A stretch of DNA of 64,000 nucleotides from Vicinamibacteria bacterium (lineage in GTDB: Bacteria > Acidobacteriota > Vicinamibacteria > Fen-336), in contig DATMML010000015.1 in NCBI GenBank assembly GCA_035570235.1, forward strand, positions 124,001 through 188,000. Direction: 5' to 3'. The position numbers and the translations under genes are program-made. The notes beneath the pieces were generated by a model that saw nothing but the letters and a program-made list of their open reading frames with translations, did not search any database and was not told the DNA's origin. Positions 18,600-26,559 of the stretch are shown piece by piece (the stretch's first letter is position 1; every line of letters begins with the position of its first letter).

Positions 18600-19334
18600 A
18601 TGCGGGGCCCGACCAAGACGATGCCCCGCTGCCCCCGCACGATTGTCCGTGGCGTCTCGACCATCACCTGGGCCGCCCTTGCGATACTCGCGACAGGGGG
18701 TTGCTCCAGCGGCTCGAGGATCGCGCCCGTCCCCAACCTCTTCGACGCCCAGAGGCAGATCGAGACCTACATCTCCTCAGGCCGGTACGAGTCGGACTGT
18801 GTGGCGGTCGCGGATAGGGCCCAAGCCTACCTCGAGGCGCGTGCCCGCCAAGTCTCGAAGCCGGCCGTCGTGTTTGATATCGACGAGACATCCCTCTCCA
18901 ACTGGCCCGCATACCGAGCCAACGGCTGGGGACGCGTCACGTCGGGTGGGTGCGACCTCGACACGGGCCCTTGCGGCTTGCGGGCCTGGCAGGCGATGGG
19001 GAAATCGCAGGCCATTCGGCCCACCCTCGAACTGGCCCGCCGGGCACGATCCTTGGGGGTAGCCGTCTTCTTCATCAGCGGACGCCCGCCCCAGCTCCGA
19101 GAGGCCACGGAGCGCAACCTCAGGGAGCAGGGCTATGAGTGGGACGGGCTGATCCTGTTCCCTGAGGGGGCTCACTTCACGAGCGCGGTGGATTTCAAGG
19201 CCCCGGAAAGGCGCCGCCTGGCCGAGCAGGGCTACACCATCCTCTTCACCATCGGCGACCAGGAGAGCGATCTCACAGGCGGCTACGCGGAGCGCACCTT
19301 TAAACTTCCCAACCCCGTCTACTTCTTGCCTTAG
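18600..19334 (+). CDS. HAD-superfamily class B-like acid phosphatase, probable lipoprotein
   Basis: 244 residues. The N-terminus carries a hydrophobic signal ending near L-A-T-G-G-C, with Cys35 as a possible lipidation site. The HAD core is complete: motif I F-D-I-D-E-T (Asp93 nucleophile, Asp95), motif II F-I-S-G-R, a lysine in D-F-K-A-P and motif IV I-G-D-Q-E-S-D. The layout matches the plant-type/HAD-IIIB acid phosphatases exported by bacteria. It should remove phosphate from organic phosphates in the periplasm. The ATG directly follows the TPR gene stop; an internal ATG at 18621 would also keep the signal. Confidence 0.87.
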   Translation: MRGPTKTMPRCPRTIVRGVSTITWAALAILATGGCSSGSRIAPVPNLFDAQRQIETYISSGRYESDCVAVADRAQAYLEARARQVSKPAVVFDIDETSLSNWPAYRANGWGRVTSGGCDLDTGPCGLRAWQAMGKSQAIRPTLELARRARSLGVAVFFISGRPPQLREATERNLREQGYEWDGLILFPEGAHFTSAVDFKAPERRRLAEQGYTILFTIGDQESDLTGGYAERTFKLPNPVYFLP

Positions 19335-19389
19335 GGAATTCGCGGCCGCCCCGTTGACGCTGCGCCGCCCCCCGTTTCCTGCCAATCGA

Positions 19390-19821
19390 TCAGTTGGTGG
19401 CCGTGATGCGTCCCGTCATGCTGGGATGGATGGCGCAATGATAGGTGATCACCCCTGGAGTCCTGAAGGTGATCGAGGACGTCGTGGCCCCGGGCGTCAC
19501 TTGATCCGTGCTGAAACCTGACCCACCCGAACCCCCACCGCCGTAGTCCCCACTGCCCCCTTGACCGCCGCTATCCTGGACGATCTGATGGATGATCGTG
19601 TCGCTGTTCTTCCACGCGATCGCCGCGCCCACGTGCAGCGTCACTGGGTTCGGTGAAAAGGACATCGAGCCATTCTCGCTAACGATCGTCACCACAATGG
19701 CTGGAGCCCCACTCGTAGTGACGCCAGAGGGGGCGGAGATCATGGACGGCGAACTCCCGCCACACATCACGGCGCCGAGGCTTCCGACGACAAGAAGAAC
19801 TCCGAGAGCGATTCGATTCAT
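19390..19821 (-). CDS. Cupredoxin (plastocyanin/amicyanin-like) with a glycine-rich insertion
   Basis: 143 residues. The N-terminal signal has Cys20 as a possible but non-canonical lipidation site (A-V-M-C). The cupredoxin fold supplies a complete type 1 copper site: His78 (I-I-H-Q), Cys129, His132 and Met135 in H-C-A-I-H-P-S-M, the C-x2-H-x2-M spacing of amicyanin. Between the two ligand regions, residues 85-103 are almost pure Gly/Ser (G-G-Q-G-G-S-G-D-Y-G-G-G-G), longer than the usual loop. It would carry electrons in the periplasm. It converges with the phosphatase gene and is divergent from blaI. Confidence 0.85.
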   Translation of the reverse strand: MNRIALGVLLVVGSLGAVMCGGSSPSMISAPSGVTTSGAPAIVVTIVSENGSMSFSPNPVTLHVGAAIAWKNSDTIIHQIVQDSGGQGGSGDYGGGGSGGSGFSTDQVTPGATTSSITFRTPGVITYHCAIHPSMTGRITATN

Positions 19822-20022
19822 CTTGGGCTACCCTCCGCTGCGGGGTAGAGCAAGAACCGTACCCCAGTGCGGCTCCCCATAACCCATTGACGGCGCTGGC
19901 CCTAAGCCACGCCCGACCATCAACGGTACTTACCGGGGCCGTAAGTGATTTACCAAGCTCGGCACAAGTCGGCCGCGACCACACTCCTGCCCCGAAGAAG
20001 CGGCGGGTCTCCAAATCAATAT

Positions 20023-20065
20023 ACGAAGATTATCGTTGACACGACGAAGACCTTCGTAGTAGCGT
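20023..20065 (+). promoter_or_regulatory. blaI promoter with two tandem BlaI-type operators
   Basis: Two 14-mers, ACGAAGATTATCGT (20023-20036) and ACGAAGACCTTCGT (20044-20057), match at 11 of 14 positions and both have dyad symmetry. The second extends to a 20 bp dyad (20041-20060) with one mismatched pair. Their centres are 21 bp apart, two helical turns. Between them lies -35 TTGACA (20036-20041); a -10 TAGCGT (20060-20065, 18 nt spacer) follows. The start point would fall at about the ATG (20072), so the message may be leaderless. BlaI dimers here would block RNA polymerase. Confidence 0.72.
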
Positions 20066-20071
20066 CTGCCC

Positions 20072-20455
20072 ATGGTCTCACCTCCGCGCCCAACGCCGGC
20101 CGAGTTGGAAATCCTGCGTTTGCTCTGGGAACACGGGCCCAGCACGGTGCGCGAGGTCCAGGAACGCATGGAGCAGCACCGCCCCACGGGCTATACCACG
20201 GCGCTCAAGCTGCTCCAGATCATGACAGAGAAGAACTTGGTCCGACGGGACGAAACCGCGCGCGCCCACGTTTACACGCCGCGGGCTCCCGAAGACCAAA
20301 CGCAGCGGCAGCTCGTGCACGACCTGCTTGACCGGGCGTTCGGCGGCTCGGCGACCAAGCTGGTCATGCACGCGCTCTCGGCGCGACAAACGTCGCGCGA
20401 GGAACTGGCGCGTATCCGGGAGATGCTCGATCGGCTCGAGGGAGGTGGAGAATGA
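20072..20455 (+). CDS. blaI: BlaI/MecI/CopY-family transcriptional repressor
   Basis: 127 residues. The winged helix (residues 6-75) begins P-T-P-A-E-L-E-I-L-R-L-L-W and has the recognition segment T-G-Y-T-T-A-L-K-L-L-Q-I-M, as in BlaI and MecI. The C-terminal helices (about residues 80-125) form the dimer and contain the region cut on induction in the classic system. The stop overlaps the start of the M56 peptidase (ATGA). The two operators just upstream suggest autoregulation of the whole three-gene unit. No beta-lactamase gene is nearby, so the regulon is something else. Confidence 0.93.
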   Translation: MVSPPRPTPAELEILRLLWEHGPSTVREVQERMEQHRPTGYTTALKLLQIMTEKNLVRRDETARAHVYTPRAPEDQTQRQLVHDLLDRAFGGSATKLVMHALSARQTSREELARIREMLDRLEGGGE

Positions 20456-22443
20456 TCCGGGCCCTTGGCTGGAGCCTTCTACATTTCGTCTGGCAGGGAG
20501 CCGCGGCCGCGGCCTTGCTGGGGAGCCTGAACCTCCTCTGGCGACGCTCGGCGCCCCAAGTCCGGTATCTGCTCGCTACCGCGACACTCCTTCTCATGCT
20601 GCTCCTCCCGGCCCTGACGTTCTGGCTCATGCGCGCCTCCACGGACCCCGTTGGGCCCATGGCGGACGCGGGGAACCCGGTGGGGAAGTGGTCGCCCTGG
20701 GCGTTCTCGACCCTGGGATCGACAAACGCGCCGCGCTCAGCGACCGCGGGACTGAACCGGCGGATCGAACCGCTGCTCCCCACCTGCGTGGTCCTCTGGG
20801 GGGTGGGCGTTCTCGCCCTTTCCTTACGAACGGTCGGTGGTTGGGCATTGGTGCAGCGCCTCCGGCGCTCCCGGCTCACGAGGCCGACACCGGTGAGCGA
20901 GGGGACGCTGGAGCGGCTACTTGGGGCCCTGCGGGTCTCGGCCCCCGTGCGCCTGTACGAGTCCGCCCTTGTCCAGGTGCCCACGGTCATCGGGTGGCTG
21001 CGGCCAATCATTCTCCTGCCCGCCTCCGCCGTGATCGGACTGTCGCCGACCCAACTCGAGCTGATCCTCGCCCACGAGCTCGCCCACATCCGCCGCCGTG
21101 ACTACTTGGTCAACTTGCTCCAGGCCGCGGTGGAGACCCTTCTCTTCTACCATCCGGCCGTCTGGTGGGTTTCCCACCGCATGCGAATCGAACGCGAGCA
21201 CTGCTGCGACGACCTCGCGGTGGCGGCGGGCGGGGACGCGGCCCGCTACGCGCGGGCTCTGGCCGACCTGGAGGGGCTCTGCTCCGCGCCCGCGTTGGCG
21301 ATGGCCGCCACGGGCGGTTCGCTCTGGGACCGGATCGCGCGGCTGGTGGGCCCGCCGCAACATCTGTCGCGAGCGTCGCGCGGCCTCGCCACGGTGCTGA
21401 CTCTGACCGTGCTCGGCCTCGCCCTCGGGGTCGGGTCGTCGCTCCTGTGTGGTCCCTCGACCCTTAAGGCGACGTTCGCCGCGTCGACCCTATCCGACGA
21501 TCATCCCTCCCAGCCGGCCACGTCGGAGGATCCCTCTGCTCCGGCGACCGCGGCCGCGCTCGAGGAGCCTCCGCAGGGGGCGCCCGCACCGGAGCCGAAG
21601 CCGAAACCACGCCCCGCACCGGTGCCCCGCGCCGCCCCGCGCGCCTTCCCGCTGGAACGCGTCCTCGAGCTGGCCCGCGCCGGCGTCACCCCCGAATACA
21701 TTGACGCCATGGACGCCCTCGGCTACCCGTCGCTCACCGCCGATCAGCTCATCGCCCTGCGGTCACAGGGGGTCGGTCCCGAATACATCCGCGACCTCGC
21801 CGGCGAGGGATACAAGAGCCTTTCGCCGGATCAACTCATCTCGCTCCGCGCGCAGGGAGTCTCCGCTCGCTACGTGCGCGGGCTCAAGGAGCAGGGAATC
21901 ACCGGCCTCTCAATTTCTAACCTTCTCGAGCTGCGCGCCCAGGGCGTCTCGCCGGAGTACGTGGCGGAGATGAAGGGGGCTGGGTACGAGGAGCTGTCGG
22001 TGTCCAGACTCATCGCCCTGCGCAGCCAGGGAGTAAGCGGCCGGCTTGCCGCCGAGCTGAAGGCGCTCGGCTATGACAAGCTGCCCCTGTCCAAGCTGAT
22101 CGCGCTGCGGAGCCAGGGGGTGAGCCCCACCTATATTCGCGAGATGGCTGGCCTGGGCTACCCCGGGCTCGACTTGCCGGTGTTGCTGGGACTCCGCACT
22201 CAGGGGGTCACGCCCGAGTACGTGCGCGAGCTTAAGGAGGCGGGATACGAGGACCTCCCGGCCGGCATGCTCATTGAGCTCCGGTCGCATGGGGTCACGC
22301 CTGCGTTCATCCGTGAACTGAAGGAGGCCGGCTTCAACAAGCTACGGCCCGAGGAGCTGATCGAGCTCCGCAACAGCGGGTTACGCGGCGGGCTGCTCAA
22401 GCGGCTTAAGAGCCTGCAGCAACCGGGGGGGGTACAGCCATGA
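20452..22443 (+). CDS. BlaR1-like M56 metallopeptidase with a C-terminal array of 29-residue repeats
   Basis: 663 residues. Membrane helices lie at about residues 5-29, 38-60, 107-130 and 312-333. The cytoplasmic M56 peptidase domain has H-E-L-A-H at 208-212 and E-R-E-H-C-C-D-D downstream for zinc. In BlaR1 the last part is a penicillin-binding sensor; here it is replaced by a Pro/Ala linker and eight full plus one partial 29-residue repeats (residue 405 to the end), predicted to be periplasmic. The repeat consensus is L-I-A-L-R-x-Q-G-V-x-P-E-Y-I-R-x-L, then x2-G-Y-x2-L. It overlaps blaI upstream and the next repeat protein downstream by 4 nt each. I infer that repeat-mediated sensing triggers the protease to inactivate BlaI. 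Confidence 0.88.
   Translation: MIRALGWSLLHFVWQGAAAAALLGSLNLLWRRSAPQVRYLLATATLLLMLLLPALTFWLMRASTDPVGPMADAGNPVGKWSPWAFSTLGSTNAPRSATAGLNRRIEPLLPTCVVLWGVGVLALSLRTVGGWALVQRLRRSRLTRPTPVSEGTLERLLGALRVSAPVRLYESALVQVPTVIGWLRPIILLPASAVIGLSPTQLELILAHELAHIRRRDYLVNLLQAAVETLLFYHPAVWWVSHRMRIEREHCCDDLAVAAGGDAARYARALADLEGLCSAPALAMAATGGSLWDRIARLVGPPQHLSRASRGLATVLTLTVLGLALGVGSSLLCGPSTLKATFAASTLSDDHPSQPATSEDPSAPATAAALEEPPQGAPAPEPKPKPRPAPVPRAAPRAFPLERVLELARAGVTPEYIDAMDALGYPSLTADQLIALRSQGVGPEYIRDLAGEGYKSLSPDQLISLRAQGVSARYVRGLKEQGITGLSISNLLELRAQGVSPEYVAEMKGAGYEELSVSRLIALRSQGVSGRLAAELKALGYDKLPLSKLIALRSQGVSPTYIREMAGLGYPGLDLPVLLGLRTQGVTPEYVRELKEAGYEDLPAGMLIELRSHGVTPAFIRELKEAGFNKLRPEELIELRNSGLRGGLLKRLKSLQQPGGVQP
21664..22359 (+). 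repeat. Eight 87 bp (29-codon) protein-coding repeats in the M56 gene
   Basis: Eight in-register 29-codon units, with a ninth partial unit after 22360. The DNA copies are diverged, so this is an old array, not a recent slippage expansion. Each unit encodes two short helices (P-E-Y-I-R-E-L and D-Q-L-I-A-L-R-x-Q-G). Confidence 0.85.
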
Positions 22444-23438
22444 CGGAGCGGGGGAGTCGGAAGTGGGGTCTCGGCGCCTGCGCGCTGGTTGCCGTGCTCT
22501 TCGTGACCGGGGCCGCAGGCTCTCCGACGTCGGAGGGTATTAGAGGTGTGTGGACGGCGGAGCGCTCCACCTGGCCTGTCGACACGGGCGGGACGACCAC
22601 CCTCGTTCAACTCTCAATCCGGCGCGCCGGCGGAGGCCGGGGGAACTGGGATTCGTCGCATCCCGTTCCCCTGGCCGAACTCGAAGGGCTCACGACGGCC
22701 CTGATGGACGCGGCCTCGGCCGACGTCCGTTTCGCCTGGAAGCGCGACGCGGGCAGTCTCGGTTTCGAGGGCCGCTTCCAGACGGGGGAGGGGGCTGGGC
22801 ACTTTACCTTTACTCCCAGTGTAACCTTCATCGCCGATATGCGAAGCCGCGGCTATGGCGACATCGATGACGAGAAAGCCCTGACCCTCGCTATTCACGA
22901 TGTCAGCCGGGCTTTCCTGGAACAGCTGGCCGCTCTCGGTTACGAGCGCGTGCCGATGGACAAGCTGATGGCGTTGCGCATCCACGGCGCGAGCCCCGAG
23001 TTCATCCGCGGCCTGGCTGGTCTCGGGTACAAGCGCCTTCCCGTAGATCAGCTCGTGGCCCTCCGGATACACGGTGCCAACCTCGATTTCATCCGTGACA
23101 TCCGAGGCCTCGGGTTTACCGATCTGGCCCCCGATCAGCTCGTGGCCTTCCGGATCCATGGGGTGAGCCCCGACTACATCCGTACCTTCCGGGGCCTGGG
23201 CTACGACCGGCTCACCCCGGACCAGCTGGTTTCCATGCGGATCCACGGCGTCACGCCTGAGTTCGTGACGGAGCTGAAGGGCCTCGGCTACTCGGGCGTG
23301 GCCGTGGATGTCCTCGTCAGCCTGCGCATCCACGGAGTGACCACCGAATTCGTCCGCCGCGTGCAGGGCCGAGCGGGGAAGGCGGTCACCGTCGACCACC
23401 TCGTTTCGATGCGGATCCACGGCGAGGAACCGGAGTAG
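22440..23438 (+). CDS. Secreted protein with the same 29-residue repeats as the adjacent M56 peptidase
   Basis: 332 residues; the ATG overlaps the M56 gene stop (ATGA). A signal peptide covers residues 1 to about 27. A small beta-rich domain (about residues 33-125) ends in G-R-F-Q-T-G-E-G-A-G-H-F-T-F. From about residue 127 comes a half repeat, then six full 29-residue repeats and a short last piece. The consensus, L-V-A-L-R-I-H-G-V-x-P-E-F-I-R-x-L, then x-G-L-G-Y, matches the M56 array except that R-I-H-G replaces R-S-Q-G. A shared repeat and translational coupling suggest the two proteins meet in the periplasm. No enzymatic motif is seen and the function is unknown. Confidence 0.8.
   Translation: MTERGSRKWGLGACALVAVLFVTGAAGSPTSEGIRGVWTAERSTWPVDTGGTTTLVQLSIRRAGGGRGNWDSSHPVPLAELEGLTTALMDAASADVRFAWKRDAGSLGFEGRFQTGEGAGHFTFTPSVTFIADMRSRGYGDIDDEKALTLAIHDVSRAFLEQLAALGYERVPMDKLMALRIHGASPEFIRGLAGLGYKRLPVDQLVALRIHGANLDFIRDIRGLGFTDLAPDQLVAFRIHGVSPDYIRTFRGLGYDRLTPDQLVSMRIHGVTPEFVTELKGLGYSGVAVDVLVSLRIHGVTTEFVRRVQGRAGKAVTVDHLVSMRIHGEEPE
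22881..23402 (+). repeat. Six 87 bp (29-codon) repeats in the secreted-protein gene
   Basis: Six in-register units with R-I-H-G at the same place in most copies, followed by a partial unit to 23435. The period equals that of the upstream M56 gene, which points to common origin. Confidence 0.82.
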
Positions 23439-23906
23439 TCGGCTGCGCCCTGACCAAGGGATCAGGGCTCTGGCGTCCACCCCGGACGGCCTCGGGCTAG
23501 CGCCGGCGAGTGGTATTGGATCCCCGTGACCTTCTTGATGTCACATCGATTGCCAGCGCGGGAGCGTTTGACGCTTCGCCTCCCTCCGCGGGGCCGGCGA
23601 ACGCACCGAGCGCTCCGCGTTGAGGTGGGCCGGGCCTAGTAGGCGGCCTCCTGATCCATCTCCCCGCGCGAACGGCAGGCAGAACTCCTCGCGCCCGGCC
23701 TTGCCGGCCCACCAGCTCTTCTTCCCCGACACCCAGCTCGCGTTGCTCGCGCGTCCTTGATACGAGACGCCCCCAGCGTGGTTCGAGGTAAGCTAGCTGA
23801 ACCCGATATCAGGCATGCTGCACTCTAGGGCCAACGAGAACCGGCAAAGCGGCCTTGTCAGGGGTCGCTGACCGTCGACGCGGTGTGGGGATGGCAAGGA
23901 GGAACC
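23439..23906. other. Intergenic stretch of 468 bp without a recognisable gene
   Basis: No frame here has a plausible family match or ribosome binding site. A minus-strand frame near 23541-23760 contains an uncommon W-W-containing segment (G-K-K-S-W-W-A-G-K-A-G-R-E-E-F), but I cannot tie it to a family; it may be noise or a gene remnant. The ribosome binding site of the next gene (AAGGAGG) lies at 23895-23902. Confidence 0.5.
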
Positions 23907-25088
23907 ATGGTCGCTGAGCGAGCGGGGCGGCGCGAGTTTCTGAGATCGTCCATCACTACCGTGGCGGGGCTCGCCTGGGCCTCTGCCCCCCCTGAGGGAG
24001 TCTCGGCTTCCCCACGGCTTCTCGCGAACGCCTCGCCGCAAGCGGGAGAGCCGGCGCGGGCCAAGGGCGCGCGCATCCGCTTCGCGGCCGTCGGCCTGAA
24101 CCACGGTCACATCTATGGACAGGTGGAGGCGGTCCTTCACGGAGGGGGAGAGCTGGTCTCGTTCTTTGCGAAGGAGCCGGACCTCGCCAGCGCTTTCTCC
24201 AAGCGTTACCCGCAAGCAAGGCTTGCCGGGGGCGAACGGGAGATCCTCGACGACCCCTCGATTCAGCTCGTTGTGAGCGCCTCGATCCCAAATGAACGCG
24301 CACCGCTCGGCATCGAGGTCATGCGCCACGGCAAGGACTACATGGTCGACAAGCCGGGAATCACCACCCTCGGGCAGCTTGCGGAAGTGCGCCGCGTCCA
24401 AAAGGAAACCCATCGCATCTACTCGATTCTCTACAGCGAGCGGCTCGAGAATCGAGCGTCGGTGAAGGCGGGGGAGTTGGTCAAGGCGGGAGCCATCGGC
24501 GAGGTCATCCAGACCATCGGGCTGGGGCCGCACCGCATGAACCCCAAGACCCGCCCGGAGTGGTTCTTCGAACGCGAGCGCTACGGCGGCATCTTGTGCG
24601 ACATCGGCTCGCACCAATTCGATCAGTTCCTGTTCTTCACTGGATCCACACGGGCCCAGGTGATCGCCTCCCAAGTGGGCAACGTTCATCATCCCGACAC
24701 TCCCGGCATAGAGGATTTCGGCGACGTGATGGTCTCCGGAAACGGAGGCAGCGGGTACATCCGCGTCGATTGGTTCACCCCGGGCGGGCTGAACACCTGG
24801 GGAGACGGCCGGCTCACCATCCTCGGCACGGAGGGGTACATCGAGCTCCGCAAGTACGTCGACATCGCGGGCCGGCCGGGGACGGATCACTTATTCCTGG
24901 TCGACCAGAAGGAGACGCGCTATATCGACTGCAAGAACCAAGAGTTGCCCTACGGCGAACAGTTGGTCAACGACATCCTCAACCGGACGGAAACGGCGAT
25001 GTCGCAGGAGCACTGTTTTCTGGCGATGGAGCTTGCGCTGCAGGCGGAGGAGCGAGCGCAGCGGGTGGGCCCTAGGAAGGTCGTTTGA
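23907..25088 (+). CDS. Gfo/Idh/MocA-family oxidoreductase, Tat-exported
   Basis: 393 residues; AAGGAGG sits just before the ATG at 23907. The Tat signal is G-R-R-E-F-L-R-S-S followed by a hydrophobic stretch. The Rossmann fold starts F-A-A-V-G-L-N-H-G-H-I-Y, and the usual E-K-P is V-D-K-P-G here. The C-terminal domain has D-I-G-S-H-Q-F-D-Q-F. Tat export fits a protein that binds its nicotinamide cofactor tightly before export, as in glucose-fructose oxidoreductase. It stands alone, about 13 kb from the sugar cluster. The substrate is unknown. Confidence 0.87.
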   Translation: MVAERAGRREFLRSSITTVAGLAWASAPPEGVSASPRLLANASPQAGEPARAKGARIRFAAVGLNHGHIYGQVEAVLHGGGELVSFFAKEPDLASAFSKRYPQARLAGGEREILDDPSIQLVVSASIPNERAPLGIEVMRHGKDYMVDKPGITTLGQLAEVRRVQKETHRIYSILYSERLENRASVKAGELVKAGAIGEVIQTIGLGPHRMNPKTRPEWFFERERYGGILCDIGSHQFDQFLFFTGSTRAQVIASQVGNVHHPDTPGIEDFGDVMVSGNGGSGYIRVDWFTPGGLNTWGDGRLTILGTEGYIELRKYVDIAGRPGTDHLFLVDQKETRYIDCKNQELPYGEQLVNDILNRTETAMSQEHCFLAMELALQAEERAQRVGPRKVV

Positions 25089-25110
25089 ATATTCCGCCAA
25101 CCAAAGTATT

Positions 25111-25674
25111 TCAATGGAAGGCCTCGCCTCTGGCCAGCATGGCCAGAATGATTTCCATGCGCCTCTGCCTCGCTTCGGGCTTCTTGGCGGTTTGCAGCCG
25201 GTAGGCAATCGCATACCGGTTCGCTTTGTTGAGCGACTCGAAGAAAGCCTTCGCTTTCTTTTGTCGGCGTAAGGCCGCCAGAAAATCCTTCGGAAGGGTC
25301 GCCTTGCTTGGGGAGTCGTAGGCGGCGGCCCAACGACCATCCTTCTTCGCGGCATCGACTTGGGCCCGACCGGCCGCCCGCATCCGGCCGGCCCCCGTCA
25401 GCCGTTTCGCGTGTTGCGTGTTGATCTTGGACCAGCCACTCTTGGGGCGTCTTGGGGTGAACCTTTGCAACCATGAAGAGGCGTCGTAGCGCTCCTTTCG
25501 GGCGTCGATCCATCCAAAGCAGAGCGCCTCATCCAGCGCCTCGGGATATGTGATGGAGGGCTTTCCTGAGCCCTTCTTGAAAATGCGCAGCCAAATCCCA
25601 CCTGACTTGAGATGATTCGCGCTCAACCATTCATGAAACTCCAAGGGTGATCGAAAGCTGAGGGTTTCAGTCAT
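25111..25674 (-). CDS. YdeI/OmpD-associated family protein
   Basis: 187 residues from the ATG at 25674 (five extra N-terminal residues would come from an upstream TTG/CTG region). The family pattern is clear: F-R-S-P-L-E-F-H-E-W-L at the start, G-I-W-L-R-I-F-K-K-G-S-G, A-L-C-F-G-W-I-D-A and W-S-K-I-N, then the Lys/Arg-rich C-terminal helices ending in R-R-M-E-I-I-L-A-M-L. It is cytoplasmic. Members are annotated as bacteriocin-protection proteins, but the biochemical role is not established. It converges on the Gfo/Idh gene with 22 nt between the stops. Confidence 0.88.
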   Translation of the reverse strand: MTETLSFRSPLEFHEWLSANHLKSGGIWLRIFKKGSGKPSITYPEALDEALCFGWIDARKERYDASSWLQRFTPRRPKSGWSKINTQHAKRLTGAGRMRAAGRAQVDAAKKDGRWAAAYDSPSKATLPKDFLAALRRQKKAKAFFESLNKANRYAIAYRLQTAKKPEARQRRMEIILAMLARGEAFH

Positions 25675-25796
25675 GAGGCCCAAGAGCACTCGTCAGCTGC
25701 TCCAACGTTAAATCTCCCCCGGTGAGTCTATGCCGACAAGCGGCTGGACGAAATGCGGCTGGTGCGCAGCGGATAGTTTTGCTCTAATTGGACCCT

Positions 25797-26318
25797 ATGA
25801 CACCCGATCAAGCCTTGCTCATTCTCAACTCGGTTGGCTTGCCTTCGTTGCACGCCGAGTACCCCACGACCAAGAAGGTCATAGCCGCCATTCCCGCGGA
25901 CAAGGCCGACTATCGTCCGGATTCGATCTCCCGCAGCGCGCTCGATCTTGCCTGGCACATCGTCACGGCCGAGAACCGCTTTCTGGAGGCGGTCTTATCG
26001 GGCGCGTTCGATCTAACACCGCGGCCTCGACCGGACACGGTTCTGTCGCCGGCAGACGTCAACTCCTGGTACGAAGAACGGTTTGCCACGAGCATCGCGC
26101 GATTGAAGGGTCTATCTGGCGACCAACTTCTAAAGACGATCGATTTCCGTGGCGTATTCCGACTCCCCGCCGTCAGCTTCATACAGATCGCCCTGAATCA
26201 TTCCATCCATCATCGCGGCCAGCTGACGATGTACCTGCGGCCCCTAGACGCCAAGGTGCCCTCGATCTACGGCGAGAGCTACGACGCGCGCATGGCACGC
26301 GAGGCGCTTCGGACCTGA
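25797..26318 (+). CDS. DinB-family protein
   Basis: 173 residues from the ATG at 25797; a TTG three codons earlier is also possible. A four-helix bundle typical of DinB/YfiT proteins carries the metal-binding histidine triad: one His in L-A-W-H-I-V and two in N-H-S-I-H-H-R-G-Q-L. These proteins are metal-dependent thiol S-transferases or of unknown substrate. No ribosome binding site is obvious. It stands between unrelated accessory genes and has its own orientation. Confidence 0.88.
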   Translation: MTPDQALLILNSVGLPSLHAEYPTTKKVIAAIPADKADYRPDSISRSALDLAWHIVTAENRFLEAVLSGAFDLTPRPRPDTVLSPADVNSWYEERFATSIARLKGLSGDQLLKTIDFRGVFRLPAVSFIQIALNHSIHHRGQLTMYLRPLDAKVPSIYGESYDARMAREALRT

Positions 26319-26523
26319 GGGCGGGGGCGACGCTCTTCCCACGTTGATGTCTGAGTCTCATCGCCCTCGTCAGAGGAGCAGTACGTCGTCCAAGCTGAGG
26401 TAACTCTCCTGGCGCCCGCGTCACTCGTAGGGCCCCGGGTTCCTCGAACCGCTGCCCCCTGCGCATGTAGCCGGGAAACAAGCATCGCTCAGTCCGTTGG
26501 TACTGGCCGGCGGAGGCCTACCA

Positions 26524-26559
26524 TTGCCATACGTGCGAATAGAGTGATATCGTACGTAC
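26524..26559 (+). promoter_or_regulatory. Promoter and palindromic operator of the toxin-antitoxin pair
   Basis: -35 TTGCCA (26524-26529), an 18 nt spacer, -10 TATCGT (26548-26553). Transcription would start at about 26560, exactly the ATG, and no ribosome binding site precedes it, so the message is probably leaderless. The perfect palindrome GTACGTAC (26552-26559) overlaps the -10 box and the start point, the expected place for antitoxin binding. Confidence 0.5.

Noticed and set aside
23497-23760. Short minus-strand frames in the gap after the repeat-protein gene
   Set aside because: No ribosome binding site and no recognisable family; kept only as a note of a possible remnant.
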